From positions 1-64,000 of the forward strand of contig NZ_JABGCH010000014.1 in NCBI RefSeq assembly GCF_019799945.1: 64,000 nt of DNA, given 5' to 3'. This DNA is from Modestobacter marinus. GTDB taxonomy: Bacteria; Actinomycetota; Actinomycetes; Mycobacteriales; Geodermatophilaceae. The position numbers and the translations under genes are program-made. Below are positions 39,404-50,222 of this stretch, in pieces (positions within the stretch are counted from its first letter, which is position 1; the number at the start of each line of letters is the position of its first letter). The notes under the pieces were generated by a model. It ran no database searches, was not told the DNA's origin, and was given only the letters and a program-made list of their open reading frames with translations.

Positions 39404-41230
39404 GTGCCGCGGACCCCCGAGGTCGCCTACCCGCCGCCGGTCGGCTCGCTGCCCAGCCCGCCGCCTGCGCCGGACGACGAGGACGGGCTCGGCCAGCTCA
39501 CCCTCCAGCAGGTCCTGCTCGGCGCGGGTGCCGTCGCCCTGGTCGCCGCCGGCTCGGCCTCGCTGGGCCCGCGGGGCTGGGTGCTGCAGGCCACGCTGGC
39601 GCTCGCGACCGCCGCCGCGTCGCTGCTGTGCGGCCGTCGCGGCCTGCGGGCCTCGGAGGAGACGCTGGCGGCGTCGACCGTCGTGCTGGTCCTGATCAGC
39701 AGCCGGGCCGCGGACGAGACGTCGGCGGCGGTGACGGTGCTCGGGGGCCTGGCGGTCGCGTGCCTCGTCCTGGGCCTGGTCCGGCGCACCTCCGTCGTGT
39801 GGCCGCTGTCGGCCTGGGTCGCCGGGCAGGCCGCCGTCCTGACCGGGCTGGACGGCTGGTACCAGACCCGGCCGGTGCTGGTGGCGACCGTGCTCGGGAC
39901 CGCGCTCGTAGGCCTGCTGGTCAGCCGCTTCGCCCGGCGGTCGCTGGCCGTGCTGACGCTGGCCACGACCGTCCCGTGGTGGCTCACCGGGGTGACCTGG
40001 GGCCTCCTCCTGGTCTGGCGGACGCCGGAGCTCGGCGTGGCCGCCGGGATCGCCGCGCTCGTCGTCGCCGCCGCCGGCGGACTGGCCTGGCTGCGCGCCC
40101 GCCAGTCCCTGCGCCCGCTCCTGGGTCCGCGGGCCGCCGTCCCGGTGACCGCCGGGGTGGTCGCCGCGGTCGCCGTCTCCGGCGCGCTGGACGCGGCCGG
40201 CCGCGCGGGCACGTCGACCAGCGGCTACCTCGGGCTGGTGGTCGCGACGGTGGTGGCCGTGACGGCCTCGCCCCAGCCGAACGCGGTGACGCGGCCGACG
40301 GGGCTGGCGTCGGCGACCGCGCTGACCGGCCTGGCCGCCGCCCGGCTGCTCGCCACCGGGCACTGGTCGCAGCTGGCCGGCCTGCTGCTGGCCGCCGCGC
40401 TGCCGGCCGTCCTGGTGGCCGCCCGGCAACCGTCGGACCGGGCCGGCGCCCTGCCGGTCGCCGTCGGCTGCCTGGCCGGCGCCGTCCTCCTCACCGAGGC
40501 CGACGGCTCGCTGCCGGTCACCTTCGCCGGGCCGCTGCTGGTGGTCCTCGCGTTGCTGGCGCTGGAGGTCGCCACCCTGCTCCGCGGGGACCGGTCGGAG
40601 ATCCCCCTGGCCGGCAGCGCCGCGGCCGTCGCGGTGGTCGCCGTGATCGACGTCGGCCGCTCCGGCGACCTGCCCCCGGTGACGCTGACCCTGGCCGTCC
40701 TCGGCGCGGCCGGGCTGGGCTACGCCTACCTGGCCGATCGGGACCCGGCCCGGGGAGCCGGCTGCCTGGCGCTGGTGGCCGCGGCGTGGCTGGCGGCCGC
40801 CGATGCCGGGAGCACGGTGCCCGAGGCCTACACCCTCCCGGCCGCGGTCGTGCTGTCGCTGTACGCCGGCCCCCGGCTGGTCACCGACCCGTCCTGGTCG
40901 ACGGTGGGCCCCGCGCTGGTCACCGCGTTCGCGCCGTCCACCGTCCTCGCGGTCGTGGACCCGGACACCCCGCGCCTGGTGCTGCTGGTCACCGGAGCGA
41001 CCGTGGCGGTGCTCGCCGGTACCCGCTGGCGGCTGCGCGCGCCGTTCGTGGTGGGCGCCGTCTCGCTGGTCGTCGTCGCGGTCGGCCGGGCGGTCGCCTG
41101 GCTGCCGGTGCCCGGCCTGCTCGCGCTGGCCGTCGCCGGGGTCGCGCTGCTCGTCGTGGGGATCAGGTTCGAGTCCCGCCGCCGACGCCGCACCGCCGAG
41201 GGCCCCGACCAGGTCGCCGACCTGCGCTGA
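39404..41230 (+). CDS. Large polytopic membrane protein, tandem paralog (SCO7613 C-terminal-like)
   Basis: The product has 608 residues and ~20 hydrophobic segments. It shares the entry motif (LTLQQVLLGAGAVALVAAG) and the exit region (APFVVGAVSLVVVAVGRAV, then LLVVGIRFESRRRRR) with the preceding gene, so the two are tandem paralogs. It lacks the zinc ribbon and has only a short proline-rich cytoplasmic head. GTG 39404 has GAGGAGG seven bases upstream. Function unknown. Very high Ala/Leu/Val content and strong GC bias account for the long open antisense frames here. Confidence 0.7.
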   Translation: MPRTPEVAYPPPVGSLPSPPPAPDDEDGLGQLTLQQVLLGAGAVALVAAGSASLGPRGWVLQATLALATAAASLLCGRRGLRASEETLAASTVVLVLISSRAADETSAAVTVLGGLAVACLVLGLVRRTSVVWPLSAWVAGQAAVLTGLDGWYQTRPVLVATVLGTALVGLLVSRFARRSLAVLTLATTVPWWLTGVTWGLLLVWRTPELGVAAGIAALVVAAAGGLAWLRARQSLRPLLGPRAAVPVTAGVVAAVAVSGALDAAGRAGTSTSGYLGLVVATVVAVTASPQPNAVTRPTGLASATALTGLAAARLLATGHWSQLAGLLLAAALPAVLVAARQPSDRAGALPVAVGCLAGAVLLTEADGSLPVTFAGPLLVVLALLALEVATLLRGDRSEIPLAGSAAAVAVVAVIDVGRSGDLPPVTLTLAVLGAAGLGYAYLADRDPARGAGCLALVAAAWLAAADAGSTVPEAYTLPAAVVLSLYAGPRLVTDPSWSTVGPALVTAFAPSTVLAVVDPDTPRLVLLVTGATVAVLAGTRWRLRAPFVVGAVSLVVVAVGRAVAWLPVPGLLALAVAGVALLVVGIRFESRRRRRTAEGPDQVADLR

Positions 41231-41257
41231 TGCGGTTCCTTGCAGCCGCTGTACGGG

Positions 41258-41896
41258 TCAGGTGAAGAGGACCTCGGCGCATACGGGCCGCCAGCCGGCG
41301 GAGAGGAACGCCCGGAGCGAGGCCGTGTTCGCCGGGGCCACCTGCGCCCACAGCGGCTCACCGGCGGGCTGCAGCGCGGGGGCAGCGGCGGCCAGAGCGG
41401 TGCCGAGGCCACGACCCCGGGCCGCCGGGAACACCTCGACCGCCGCCTCCCAGCGGCCCGCGACGCCGCACCCGAGGACGAGCACGCCGGTGCCGTCGGG
41501 CGTCGTCCAGACCCGGACGCCGGTGCGGTGCGCCAGCGCGCGCCGGACGCGCGGGTGCTGCCCCGGCTCGACCTCGACGAGGTCGACTCCCGGTCCCGCG
41601 GGCGGCGGCGGCGCCACCAGGACGGCGTCCAGCACGCCCGGCTCCGCGCCCACCCGGTCGGCGAGCGCGGCCAGGAACCGGGCACCCAGCGGTGCGGCGA
41701 GGGGGTCGTGCGCGATCTGGGCGGCGACCCAGTACGGGTCGACGTCCGCCGCGACGACGTGCCACGCCGTCCCCCCGACGACGAGTGCCCGCGCCCCGAG
41801 GGGCGCGGGCACCGCGGTGACGCGCGCATCGGCCGGCGGGGTCTCCCCCGCGGCCAGCCGCTTCAGGAGCAACGCAAGGTGATGCAGCGTCGACAT
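41258..41896 (-). CDS. GNAT-family N-acetyltransferase
   Basis: A 212-residue protein. The N-terminal half is variable. The C-terminal half has the acetyl-CoA loop AVEVFPAARGRGLGTALAAAA and the following APANTASLRAFLSAGWRPV, diagnostic of GNAT enzymes. The acceptor is unknown. ATG 41896 lies in the end of repeat copy E (CCAGCATGTC), so the element spans the gap from the sufT stop to this start. It is probably transcribed together with the suf operon. Confidence 0.8.
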   Translation of the reverse strand: MSTLHHLALLLKRLAAGETPPADARVTAVPAPLGARALVVGGTAWHVVAADVDPYWVAAQIAHDPLAAPLGARFLAALADRVGAEPGVLDAVLVAPPPPAGPGVDLVEVEPGQHPRVRRALAHRTGVRVWTTPDGTGVLVLGCGVAGRWEAAVEVFPAARGRGLGTALAAAAPALQPAGEPLWAQVAPANTASLRAFLSAGWRPVCAEVLFT

Positions 41897-41960
41897 GCTG
41901 GAACGGCCCTCCTGCAGGGACCCGCCGCGAGCCTGCGAGCGGTGGGGGCAGAAGGGTCCT
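41892..41960 (-). repeat. GAAGGACC stem-loop element, copy E
   Basis: The minus strand begins in the sufT stop (TGAGGACCC) and ends in the ATG of the acetyltransferase gene. Outer arms CCCTCCTGC and GCAGAAGGG pair with one mismatch. The distal motif GGCCGTTCCAGCATGTC resembles copies B1 and G. Confidence 0.75.
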
Positions 41961-42343
41961 CAGACCCGGAAGCCGAGGGCGCGCAGCTGCTCGCGGCCGT
42001 CGTCGGTGATCTTGTCGGGACCCCACGGCGGCATCCAGACCCAGTTGATCCTGATGTCGTCGACCAGGCCGGGGCCGGGGCCGCCGGTCAGTGCCTGCCG
42101 GGCCTGGTCCTCGATGACGTCGGTCAGCGGACAGGCCGCCGAGGTCAGCGTCATGTCGATGATGGCGACGTTGGCCTCGGTGTCGACGTCGAGGCCGTAG
42201 ACGAGGCCGAGGTCGACCACGTTGACCCCGAGCTCGGGGTCGACGACATCGCGCATGGCCTCCTCGACGTCCTCGAGCAGGGCGGACTTGCCGCCGACGA
42301 TGCCCTCGTCGGTGGTCGAACCGGGGGTGGTGGGGTCGCTCAT
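41960..42343 (-). CDS. sufT: Fe-S cluster assembly factor SufT (DUF59/MIP18 family)
   Basis: A 127-residue protein with the DUF59 core: VEEAMRDVVDPELGVNVVDLGLVYGL, MTLTSAACPLTDVIEDQ (conserved Cys) and WMPPWGPDKITDDGREQL. SufT proteins aid maturation or carriage of [4Fe-4S] clusters. It is last in the suf operon, one base after sufU, the usual actinobacterial order. Normal length. Confidence 0.92.
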   Translation of the reverse strand: MSDPTTPGSTTDEGIVGGKSALLEDVEEAMRDVVDPELGVNVVDLGLVYGLDVDTEANVAIIDMTLTSAACPLTDVIEDQARQALTGGPGPGLVDDIRINWVWMPPWGPDKITDDGREQLRALGFRV

Positions 42344-42344
42344 G

Positions 42345-42796
42345 TCAGTTCACTCCTTGCCAGGCGCGGGCGCTCGCGTCCTTCAGCGCCATCCAGCTCA
42401 TCAGCGCGCACTTGATCCGGGCCGGGTACTTGGAGACGCCGGCGAAGGCGACGGCGTCCTCGAGCTGGTCCTCGAGCTGCTCCGCCACCGACGCGTCGCC
42501 CTTGCTCTGCATCAGGGTCTTGAAGTGCTCACCGGTCTCCAGCGCTTCGGGCACCGTCCGGCCGACCACCAGGTCGTACATGGCCGAGACCGACGCCTGG
42601 CTGATCGAGCAGCCCATCCCCTCGTAGGAGACGTCGGCGATGGTGTCGCCGTCCAGGTGCACCCGCAGGGTCACCTCGTCCCCGCAGGTCGGGTTGACGT
42701 GGTGGACCTCGGCCTCGAACGGCTCCCGCAGGCCGCGGCCGTGGGGGTTCCGGTAGTGGTCCAGGATGATCTCCTGGTACATCGACTGCAGCTGCA

Positions 42797-42797
<1 letters not shown>
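42345..42797 (-). CDS. sufU: SufU zinc-dependent sulfurtransferase/scaffold
   Basis: A 150-residue SufU. Metal and sulfur ligands lie in HVNPTCGDEVTL, GMGCSISQAS and IKCALMSWMAL (three Cys plus an Asp), as in Gram-positive SufU. It takes persulfide from SufS and passes it to SufBCD. ATG 42797 overlaps the sufS stop by one base. Confidence 0.95.
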
Positions 42798-44940
<2,143 letters not shown>

Positions 44941-44955
44941 GGGTGTTCTCGCTCC

Positions 44956-45300
44956 TCAGTTGCTGGCCACGGCGAGGGGGGCGTCGACGTCGACCAGGAC
45001 GTCGTCACCCTCCACCCGGACCGGGTAGACGGGGACCGGCTCGGTGGCCGGGAGGTTGGTGGGCTGCCCGGTGCGCAGGTCGAAGCACGACCCGTGCAGC
45101 GCGCACTCGATGGTGGGGGCGCCGTCGAACTCCTCGACCTCGCCCTCGCTGAGCGGGACCTCGGCGTGCGAGCAGACGTCCTCGATGGCGAACAGCTCAC
45201 CCTCGAAGTCGACGACGGCGATGTCGACGTCCGGCAGCTCGACCCGCAGGGCCCCGTCCTCGGGGACCTCGGACCGGGCGCAGACGCGCTCGAAACCCAT
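44956..45300 (-). CDS. Rieske [2Fe-2S] ferredoxin in the suf operon
   Basis: A 114-residue single-domain Rieske protein. Ligand boxes are CSHAEVPLSEG (Cys-x-His) and CALHGSCFDLRTG (Cys-x2-His). It belongs to the non-heme dioxygenase ferredoxin type and lies between sufD and sufC, a placement seen in many actinobacteria. It may donate electrons for cluster assembly; this is inferred from position. It starts three bases after the sufD stop. Confidence 0.92.
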   Translation of the reverse strand: MGFERVCARSEVPEDGALRVELPDVDIAVVDFEGELFAIEDVCSHAEVPLSEGEVEEFDGAPTIECALHGSCFDLRTGQPTNLPATEPVPVYPVRVEGDDVLVDVDAPLAVASN

Positions 45301-45303
45301 GGG

Positions 45304-46617
45304 TCAGGCCACCTCGACGGGCTGCTCGTCGAGCTCGGGCAGGGCGCCGAGCCGCCGCTCGATGGCGGTCATCAGCCGCTCCTGCAGCGCGGGGACGCCG
45401 ATGTGCTGGACGACGTCGGCGAAGAAGCCGCGCACCACCAGGCGACGCGCGGTCTCGGCGTCGATGCCCCGCGAGCACAGGTAGAACAGCTGCTCGTCGT
45501 CGAACCGGCCGGTCGCGCTGGCGTGGCCGGCGCCGATGATCTCGCCGGTCTCGATCTCCAGGTTCGGCACCGAGTCGGCGCGGGCCCCGTCGGTGAGCAC
45601 CAGGTTGCGGTTGAGCTCGTAGGTGTCGGTCCCGATCGCCGCGGGGCGGATCCGGACGTCACCGATCCACACGGTCCGGGCGTTCTCGCCCTGCAGCGCG
45701 CCCTTGTAGACGACGTTGCTGCGGCAGTGCGGCGTGGCGTGGTCGACCCAGAGCCGGTGCTCCTGGTGCTGGGTCTCGTCGGCGAAGTACAGGCCGAACA
45801 GGTCCACCGAGCCTCCGGGGCCGGCGTACTGCACGTTGCTGACCAGCCGCACGAGGTCGCCGCCGAGGGTGACCACGACCTGCTTGAGGGTGGCGTCCCG
45901 GCCGACGACGGCGTCGAACTGGGTGCCGTGCACGGTGCCGGCGGCCCAGTCCTGGACCGAGACGACGGTCAGCTGCGCGCCGTCCCCGATGAGGAACGAG
46001 ACGGTGCCGGCGTACTTGGCCAGGCCGCTGTGGTCGAGCACGACGGTCGCCTTCGCGAACGCGCCGACCTCGACGACGAGCTGGCCCCAGACGACGTCCT
46101 GGCTGCCGGTGCCGGACAGCCCGAGGGTGACCGGGCGGTCGAGCACGGCCTCCGTGGCGATCCGGACGACGGCGGCGCCGTTGCTGCGCTGGCGGGTGAG
46201 CGCGGCGAGCCGGTCGACCGGCTCGGGCAGGCCCTTGAGCAGCGGGTCGTCGGCCTCCACGCTGGTCAGCTCGACGCCCTCGGGCAGGTCGGTGTCCCAC
46301 CGCAGGTGCGCGTCGGACGGGGCGCCGTTGAGCAGCTGGCGGACGCGGCGCATCGGGGTGAAGCGCCACTCCTCCTCGCGGCCCGTGGGCACGGCGAAGG
46401 CGTCGGGGTCGGTCGAGGTGAACCGCTCGGCCGGCGAGCCGGTCGGGGCGGGACCACCGTGGGAGTGGGCACCGGGTGACACGTCACCGGCCGTGCCGGT
46501 CCCCGCGGCCGGGGTGGTCGGCGGGCCGGCCTGCGCGCCCACGCCGGGAGCGAAGAGCTCCCCGGCGAGGGCCGCGGTGTCCGTGGTCAGGGTTGTCTGG
46601 TCGTCAGAGGCCGACAT
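45304..46617 (-). CDS. sufD: Fe-S assembly protein SufD
   Basis: A 437-residue SufD. The N-terminal ~90 residues are variable, with a Gly/Pro/Thr stretch, then EEEWRFTPMRRVRQLL. The beta-helix core is followed by the SufB/D C-terminal signature ASATGRFDDEQLFYLCSRGID. It pairs with SufB and SufC in the scaffold complex. ATG 46617 overlaps the sufB stop by one base. Confidence 0.95.
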   Translation of the reverse strand: MSASDDQTTLTTDTAALAGELFAPGVGAQAGPPTTPAAGTGTAGDVSPGAHSHGGPAPTGSPAERFTSTDPDAFAVPTGREEEWRFTPMRRVRQLLNGAPSDAHLRWDTDLPEGVELTSVEADDPLLKGLPEPVDRLAALTRQRSNGAAVVRIATEAVLDRPVTLGLSGTGSQDVVWGQLVVEVGAFAKATVVLDHSGLAKYAGTVSFLIGDGAQLTVVSVQDWAAGTVHGTQFDAVVGRDATLKQVVVTLGGDLVRLVSNVQYAGPGGSVDLFGLYFADETQHQEHRLWVDHATPHCRSNVVYKGALQGENARTVWIGDVRIRPAAIGTDTYELNRNLVLTDGARADSVPNLEIETGEIIGAGHASATGRFDDEQLFYLCSRGIDAETARRLVVRGFFADVVQHIGVPALQERLMTAIERRLGALPELDEQPVEVA

Positions 46618-48059
46618 CAGCCGACGGCACCTTCCATCTGCAGCTCGATCAGGCGGTTCAGCTCGAGGGCGTACTCCATGGGCAGCTCCCGGGCGATGGG
46701 CTCGACGAAGCCGCGCACGACCATCGCCATCGCCTCGTCCTCGGACAGACCGCGGCTCATCAGGTAGAAGAGCTGGTCGTCGCTGACCCGGGAGACGGTG
46801 GCCTCGTGGCCCATGGCGACGTCGTCCTCGCGGACGTCGACGTAGGGGTAGGTGTCCGACCGGCTGATGGTGTCGACCAGCAGGGCGTCGCACTTCACCG
46901 TCGACCGGGAGCCGTGGGCGCCCTCGTCGATCTGCACGAGGCCGCGGTAGGAGGTGCGGCCACCACCGCGGGCGACGGACTTGGACACGATCGTCGAGGA
47001 GGTGTGGGGCGCGGCGTGCACCATCTTGGCGCCGGCGTCCTGGTGCTGGCCCTCGCCGGCGAAGGCGATGGACATGACCTCGCCCTTGGCGTGCTCGCCG
47101 GTCATCCACACGGCCGGGTACTTCATCGTCACCTTGGAGCCGATGTTGCCGTCGACCCACTCCATGGTCGCGCCCTCGTGGGCCACGGCCCGCTTGGTGA
47201 CCAGGTTGTAGACGTTGTTCGACCAGTTCTGGATGGTCGTGTACCGGCAGCGCGCGTTCTTCTTGACGATGATCTCGACGACCGCGGAGTGCAGGGAGTC
47301 GGTCTTGTAGATCGGCGCGGTGCAGCCCTCGACGTAGTGCACGTAGGCGCCCTCGTCGATGATCATCAGGGTCCGCTCGAACTGGCCCATGTTCTCGGTG
47401 TTGATCCGGAAGTAGGCCTGCAGCGGGATCTCCACGTGCACGCCCTTCGGCACGTAGATGAACGAGCCGCCGGACCACACCGCGGTGTTCAGCGCGGCGA
47501 ACTTGTTGTCGCCGGCCGGGATGACCGAGCCGAAGTACTCGCGGAACAGGTCCGGGTGCTCCTTCAGCGCCGTGTCGGTGTCCAGGAAGATGACGCCCTG
47601 CTCCTCGAGGTCCTCACGGATCTTGTGGTAGACGACCTCGGACTCGTACTGGGCCGCGACACCGGAGACCAGCCGCTGCTTCTCCGCCTCCGGGATGCCC
47701 AGCTTGTCGTAGGTGTTCTTGATGTCGTCGGGCAGGTCGTCCCAGGTGGCGGCCTGCGCCTCGGTGGAGCGCACGAAGTACTTGATGTTCTGGAAGTCGA
47801 TGCCGGAGAGGTCCGAGCCCCAGTCGGGCATGGGCTTCTTGCCGAAGATCTTCAGCGCCTTGAGGCGCCGCTCGAGCATCCACTCCGGCTCGTTCTTGCG
47901 CCGCGAGATGTCCCGGACGACGTCCTCGTTCAGCCCGCGCTTGGCGGCCGCGCCGGCGACGTCGGTGTCGGCCCAGCCGTACTGGTAGTGGCCGATCGAG
48001 TCGATCGTCTCGTCCTGGGTCAGCGGCGTGCTCGTCACCGGCTGCTGGGTGCTGGTCAT
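46617..48059 (-). CDS. sufB: Fe-S assembly protein SufB
   Basis: A 480-residue SufB of normal length with no intein, though actinobacterial sufB is a known intein site. Motifs: [35 protein letters not shown] (Cys for sulfur transfer), and [21 protein letters not shown] at the end. It forms the main cluster scaffold with SufC and SufD. ATG 48059 overlaps the sufR stop by four bases. Confidence 0.97.
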   Translation of the reverse strand: MTSTQQPVTSTPLTQDETIDSIGHYQYGWADTDVAGAAAKRGLNEDVVRDISRRKNEPEWMLERRLKALKIFGKKPMPDWGSDLSGIDFQNIKYFVRSTEAQAATWDDLPDDIKNTYDKLGIPEAEKQRLVSGVAAQYESEVVYHKIREDLEEQGVIFLDTDTALKEHPDLFREYFGSVIPAGDNKFAALNTAVWSGGSFIYVPKGVHVEIPLQAYFRINTENMGQFERTLMIIDEGAYVHYVEGCTAPIYKTDSLHSAVVEIIVKKNARCRYTTIQNWSNNVYNLVTKRAVAHEGATMEWVDGNIGSKVTMKYPAVWMTGEHAKGEVMSIAFAGEGQHQDAGAKMVHAAPHTSSTIVSKSVARGGGRTSYRGLVQIDEGAHGSRSTVKCDALLVDTISRSDTYPYVDVREDDVAMGHEATVSRVSDDQLFYLMSRGLSEDEAMAMVVRGFVEPIARELPMEYALELNRLIELQMEGAVG

Positions 48060-48886
48060 GCGGGGGTCCTCTCCCGGTCGATCAGGGGGGTGGATCGAGT
48101 GCTGGCGCCCGCCGTTGCGGCTGTGGCGCGACCAGCAGGTACAGGGTCTGTCGGGGCTGCTTTGTTCCCGCTGCGGGGGGTGCGCTGCCCGGGGATGTGC
48201 GTCGTGCAGACGCCGTCGCCGTGGGCGATCGTCGCAAGTCGCTGGACGTGCGTGCCGACCAGCCGGCTGATGACCGCGGTCTCGGCGTCGCACAGCTGGG
48301 GGAACTCGGCCGCGACGTGCGCGACCGGGCAGTGGTGCTGGCACAGCTGCTCGCCGCTGGAGATGGCCCCGCTACCGATGGACGTGGCCATCGCGGCGTA
48401 GCCCTCGGTGGTGAGCGCCGCGGCCACGACCTGGGCCCGGTCGACGGGCTCCGCCGAGGCCGCCTGGGCCTGCTGGACGGCGGCCGAGCACCGCTGCTCC
48501 AGCCCGGAGAGCTGCTGCTCGGCCACCTCGCGGACCGCCTCGGGGCCGCCGTGCGCCGCGACGAACCGCAGCGCGGTCAGCGCCAGGTCGTCGTAGGCGT
48601 GCGGGAACGCGGCGCGGCCGGCCTCGGTGAGGGCGAACCGGCGGGCGGGTCGGCCGCGACCGCGCCGTCCGGCGGGCGCGTGGACGTCCACGCCCTCGGC
48701 CACCCGCCCGGTGGCCAGCAGGGCGTCGAGGTGACGGCGCACCGCCGCCGGGGAGACGCCCAGCCGGGCTGCGAGCTCGGCGGCGGTCTGCGCGCCGTGC
48801 TCCAGGAGGAGGGCGCTCACCCGGTCACGGGTGCGGCCGTCGTCGGCCGGAGCCGAGGACGGGACACGCGCCGGGTTGGATTCCAC
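48056..48886 (-). CDS. sufR: SufR-type Fe-S-sensing repressor of the suf operon
   Basis: A 276-residue protein. An N-terminal winged helix ([26 protein letters not shown]) is followed by a sensor domain ending in [18 protein letters not shown], whose three Cys are typical cluster ligands of SufR. A Thr/Ala-rich tail of ~50 residues follows. SufR senses cluster supply and represses suf. GTG 48886 is the first base set of an inverted repeat, so autoregulation is likely. Confidence 0.93.
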   Translation of the reverse strand: MESNPARVPSSAPADDGRTRDRVSALLLEHGAQTAAELAARLGVSPAAVRRHLDALLATGRVAEGVDVHAPAGRRGRGRPARRFALTEAGRAAFPHAYDDLALTALRFVAAHGGPEAVREVAEQQLSGLEQRCSAAVQQAQAASAEPVDRAQVVAAALTTEGYAAMATSIGSGAISSGEQLCQHHCPVAHVAAEFPQLCDAETAVISRLVGTHVQRLATIAHGDGVCTTHIPGQRTPRSGNKAAPTDPVPAGRATAATAGASTRSTPLIDRERTPA

Positions 48887-48898
48887 AACACGATTGTG
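48884..48898. promoter_or_regulatory. Candidate SufR operator, CACAA-N5-TTGTG
   Basis: A perfect five-base inverted repeat overlaps the sufR start codon. On the minus strand CACAAT ends six bases before GTG, so the same bases could form the -10 of a leaderless promoter. Binding would then block transcription. Known SufR sites are also short inverted repeats, of different sequence. Confidence 0.5.
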
Positions 48899-49037
48899 TG
48901 CTTATTCGGGGAGCCCGCAAGCAAGGCCGCCCTTACCTGCGGGCGCCCCGAGATGCAGGTCACACCCCCGCCGGTCCTCGTCCGCCCCGGCGACCGTCAC
49001 CCGGCTGCGGCCGCTCGGGCGTCCGCGCCGCGATCAG

Positions 49038-49043
49038 TAGCAT
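49038..49043 (+). promoter_or_regulatory. -10 box (TAGCAT) of ctaA
   Basis: TAGCAT, seven bases, GTG 49051; leaderless spacing. It decides the start over the longer open frame. Confidence 0.5.
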
Positions 49044-49050
49044 CGGGGCC

Positions 49051-49992
49051 GTGTCGGCTCTCCCCGCCCAGCTCCGTCGTGCGGCGGTGACCCCCGCGAC
49101 CGTCTCCCGCGTCGCCCTGGCCAACGTGGTCGCCAACGGGCTGATCGTCGTCACCGGCGGGGCCGTGCGGCTCACCGGGTCCGGGCTCGGCTGCCCCACC
49201 TGGCCGCGGTGCACCGACGACAGCTTCGTCGCCACCCCCGAGCTGGCCGGCCACGGCGCGATCGAGTTCGGCAACCGGCTGCTCACCTTCGTGCTGACCG
49301 CGGTCGCGATCGCCACGCTGGTCGCGGTGTTCCGCTCGGCCCGGCGGGACCTGCGCCGGCTGGCGGTGCTGAGCTTCCTGGGCATCCCGGCCCAGGCGCT
49401 GCTCGGCGGGGTCACCGTGCTCACCGGCCTCAACCCGTGGACGGTCGCCGCGCACTTCCTGCTCTCGATGGTGCTGGTGCACGTCGCCACCACGCTGTGG
49501 CTGCGGTCCCGCGAGCCGGGGGTGGGGCAGCTGCTGGTCCGGCGTCCGTTCGCGCTGCTGACCACGGGCATCGCCGCCACCGTCGCCGCCGTCCTCGTCG
49601 TCGGCACGGTGGTGACCGGCAGCGGTCCGCACAGCGGGGACCCGGCGGCCGGGCGGACCGGCCTGGACCCGGAGCTGATGAGCCAGCTGCACGCCGACGT
49701 CGTCTTCCTGCTCATCGGCCTGACCGTCGCCCTGCTGGTGGCCCTGCACGCCACCGACTCCCCCGGCCGGGTGCGGCGGGCCGCGCGTGACCTGCTGGTC
49801 GTGCAGCTGGCCCAGGGCGTCGTCGGCTACGCGCAGTACTTCACCCAGCTGCCGGCGGTGCTCGTGCTGCTGCACATGGCCGGCGCGGTGCTGATCACCG
49901 TCTACACGGCGCGGCTGCTGTGGGCGGTCCGCGGGCCGGCGTCCGAGCTCCCCGTCGCGGGCCCCGCGACCGCCGAGGCCGTCACCCGCTGA
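49051..49992 (+). CDS. ctaA: Heme A synthase CtaA
   Basis: A 313-residue protein with eight hydrophobic segments. The characteristic first external loop carries LTGSGLGCPTWPRCTD, with the Cys pair of type-1 CtaA, and HGAIEFGNRLLTFV with a heme-ligating His. Later segments include VAAHFLLSMVLVHV and LLHMAGAVL. It oxidises heme O to heme A for cytochrome c oxidase. It converges on ctaB, whose product makes heme O, so the two act in sequence. Confidence 0.94.
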   Translation: MSALPAQLRRAAVTPATVSRVALANVVANGLIVVTGGAVRLTGSGLGCPTWPRCTDDSFVATPELAGHGAIEFGNRLLTFVLTAVAIATLVAVFRSARRDLRRLAVLSFLGIPAQALLGGVTVLTGLNPWTVAAHFLLSMVLVHVATTLWLRSREPGVGQLLVRRPFALLTTGIAATVAAVLVVGTVVTGSGPHSGDPAAGRTGLDPELMSQLHADVVFLLIGLTVALLVALHATDSPGRVRRAARDLLVVQLAQGVVGYAQYFTQLPAVLVLLHMAGAVLITVYTARLLWAVRGPASELPVAGPATAEAVTR

Positions 49993-50054
49993 CGCAGGAC
50001 CTGGTCCCACCGACTGTCGCGGCTACCTCCGCCGGACGGAGTGCACCCCAGGCC

Positions 50055-50075
50055 GGGTCCTGGTGGCCAGGACCC
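50055..50075. terminator. Hairpin between convergent ctaA and ctaB
   Basis: GGGTCCTGG (50055-50063) and CCAGGACCC (50067-50075) pair perfectly over a three-base loop. A second, less regular stem (GGCGC...GCGCC) lies at about 50123-50152. The 230-base gap therefore holds likely terminators for both genes. Confidence 0.5.
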
Positions 50076-50222
50076 CGCCTCAGCGCACACCTTGCGCACC
50101 CCGGCGGGGGGTGATGGACGCTGGTGGCGCATTTCCCAGCGGGGGAACGCGCCATCCGCGTGCACTGCCCGGGCCCGCCCCGCCTCCAGCGCCGGGGACT
50201 CGAGGCGCCGGGGTCCGGCGGT

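Noticed and set aside
46617-48059. Intein in SufB
   Set aside because: Actinobacterial sufB often hosts one, but this product is 480 residues and continuous across the usual sites.
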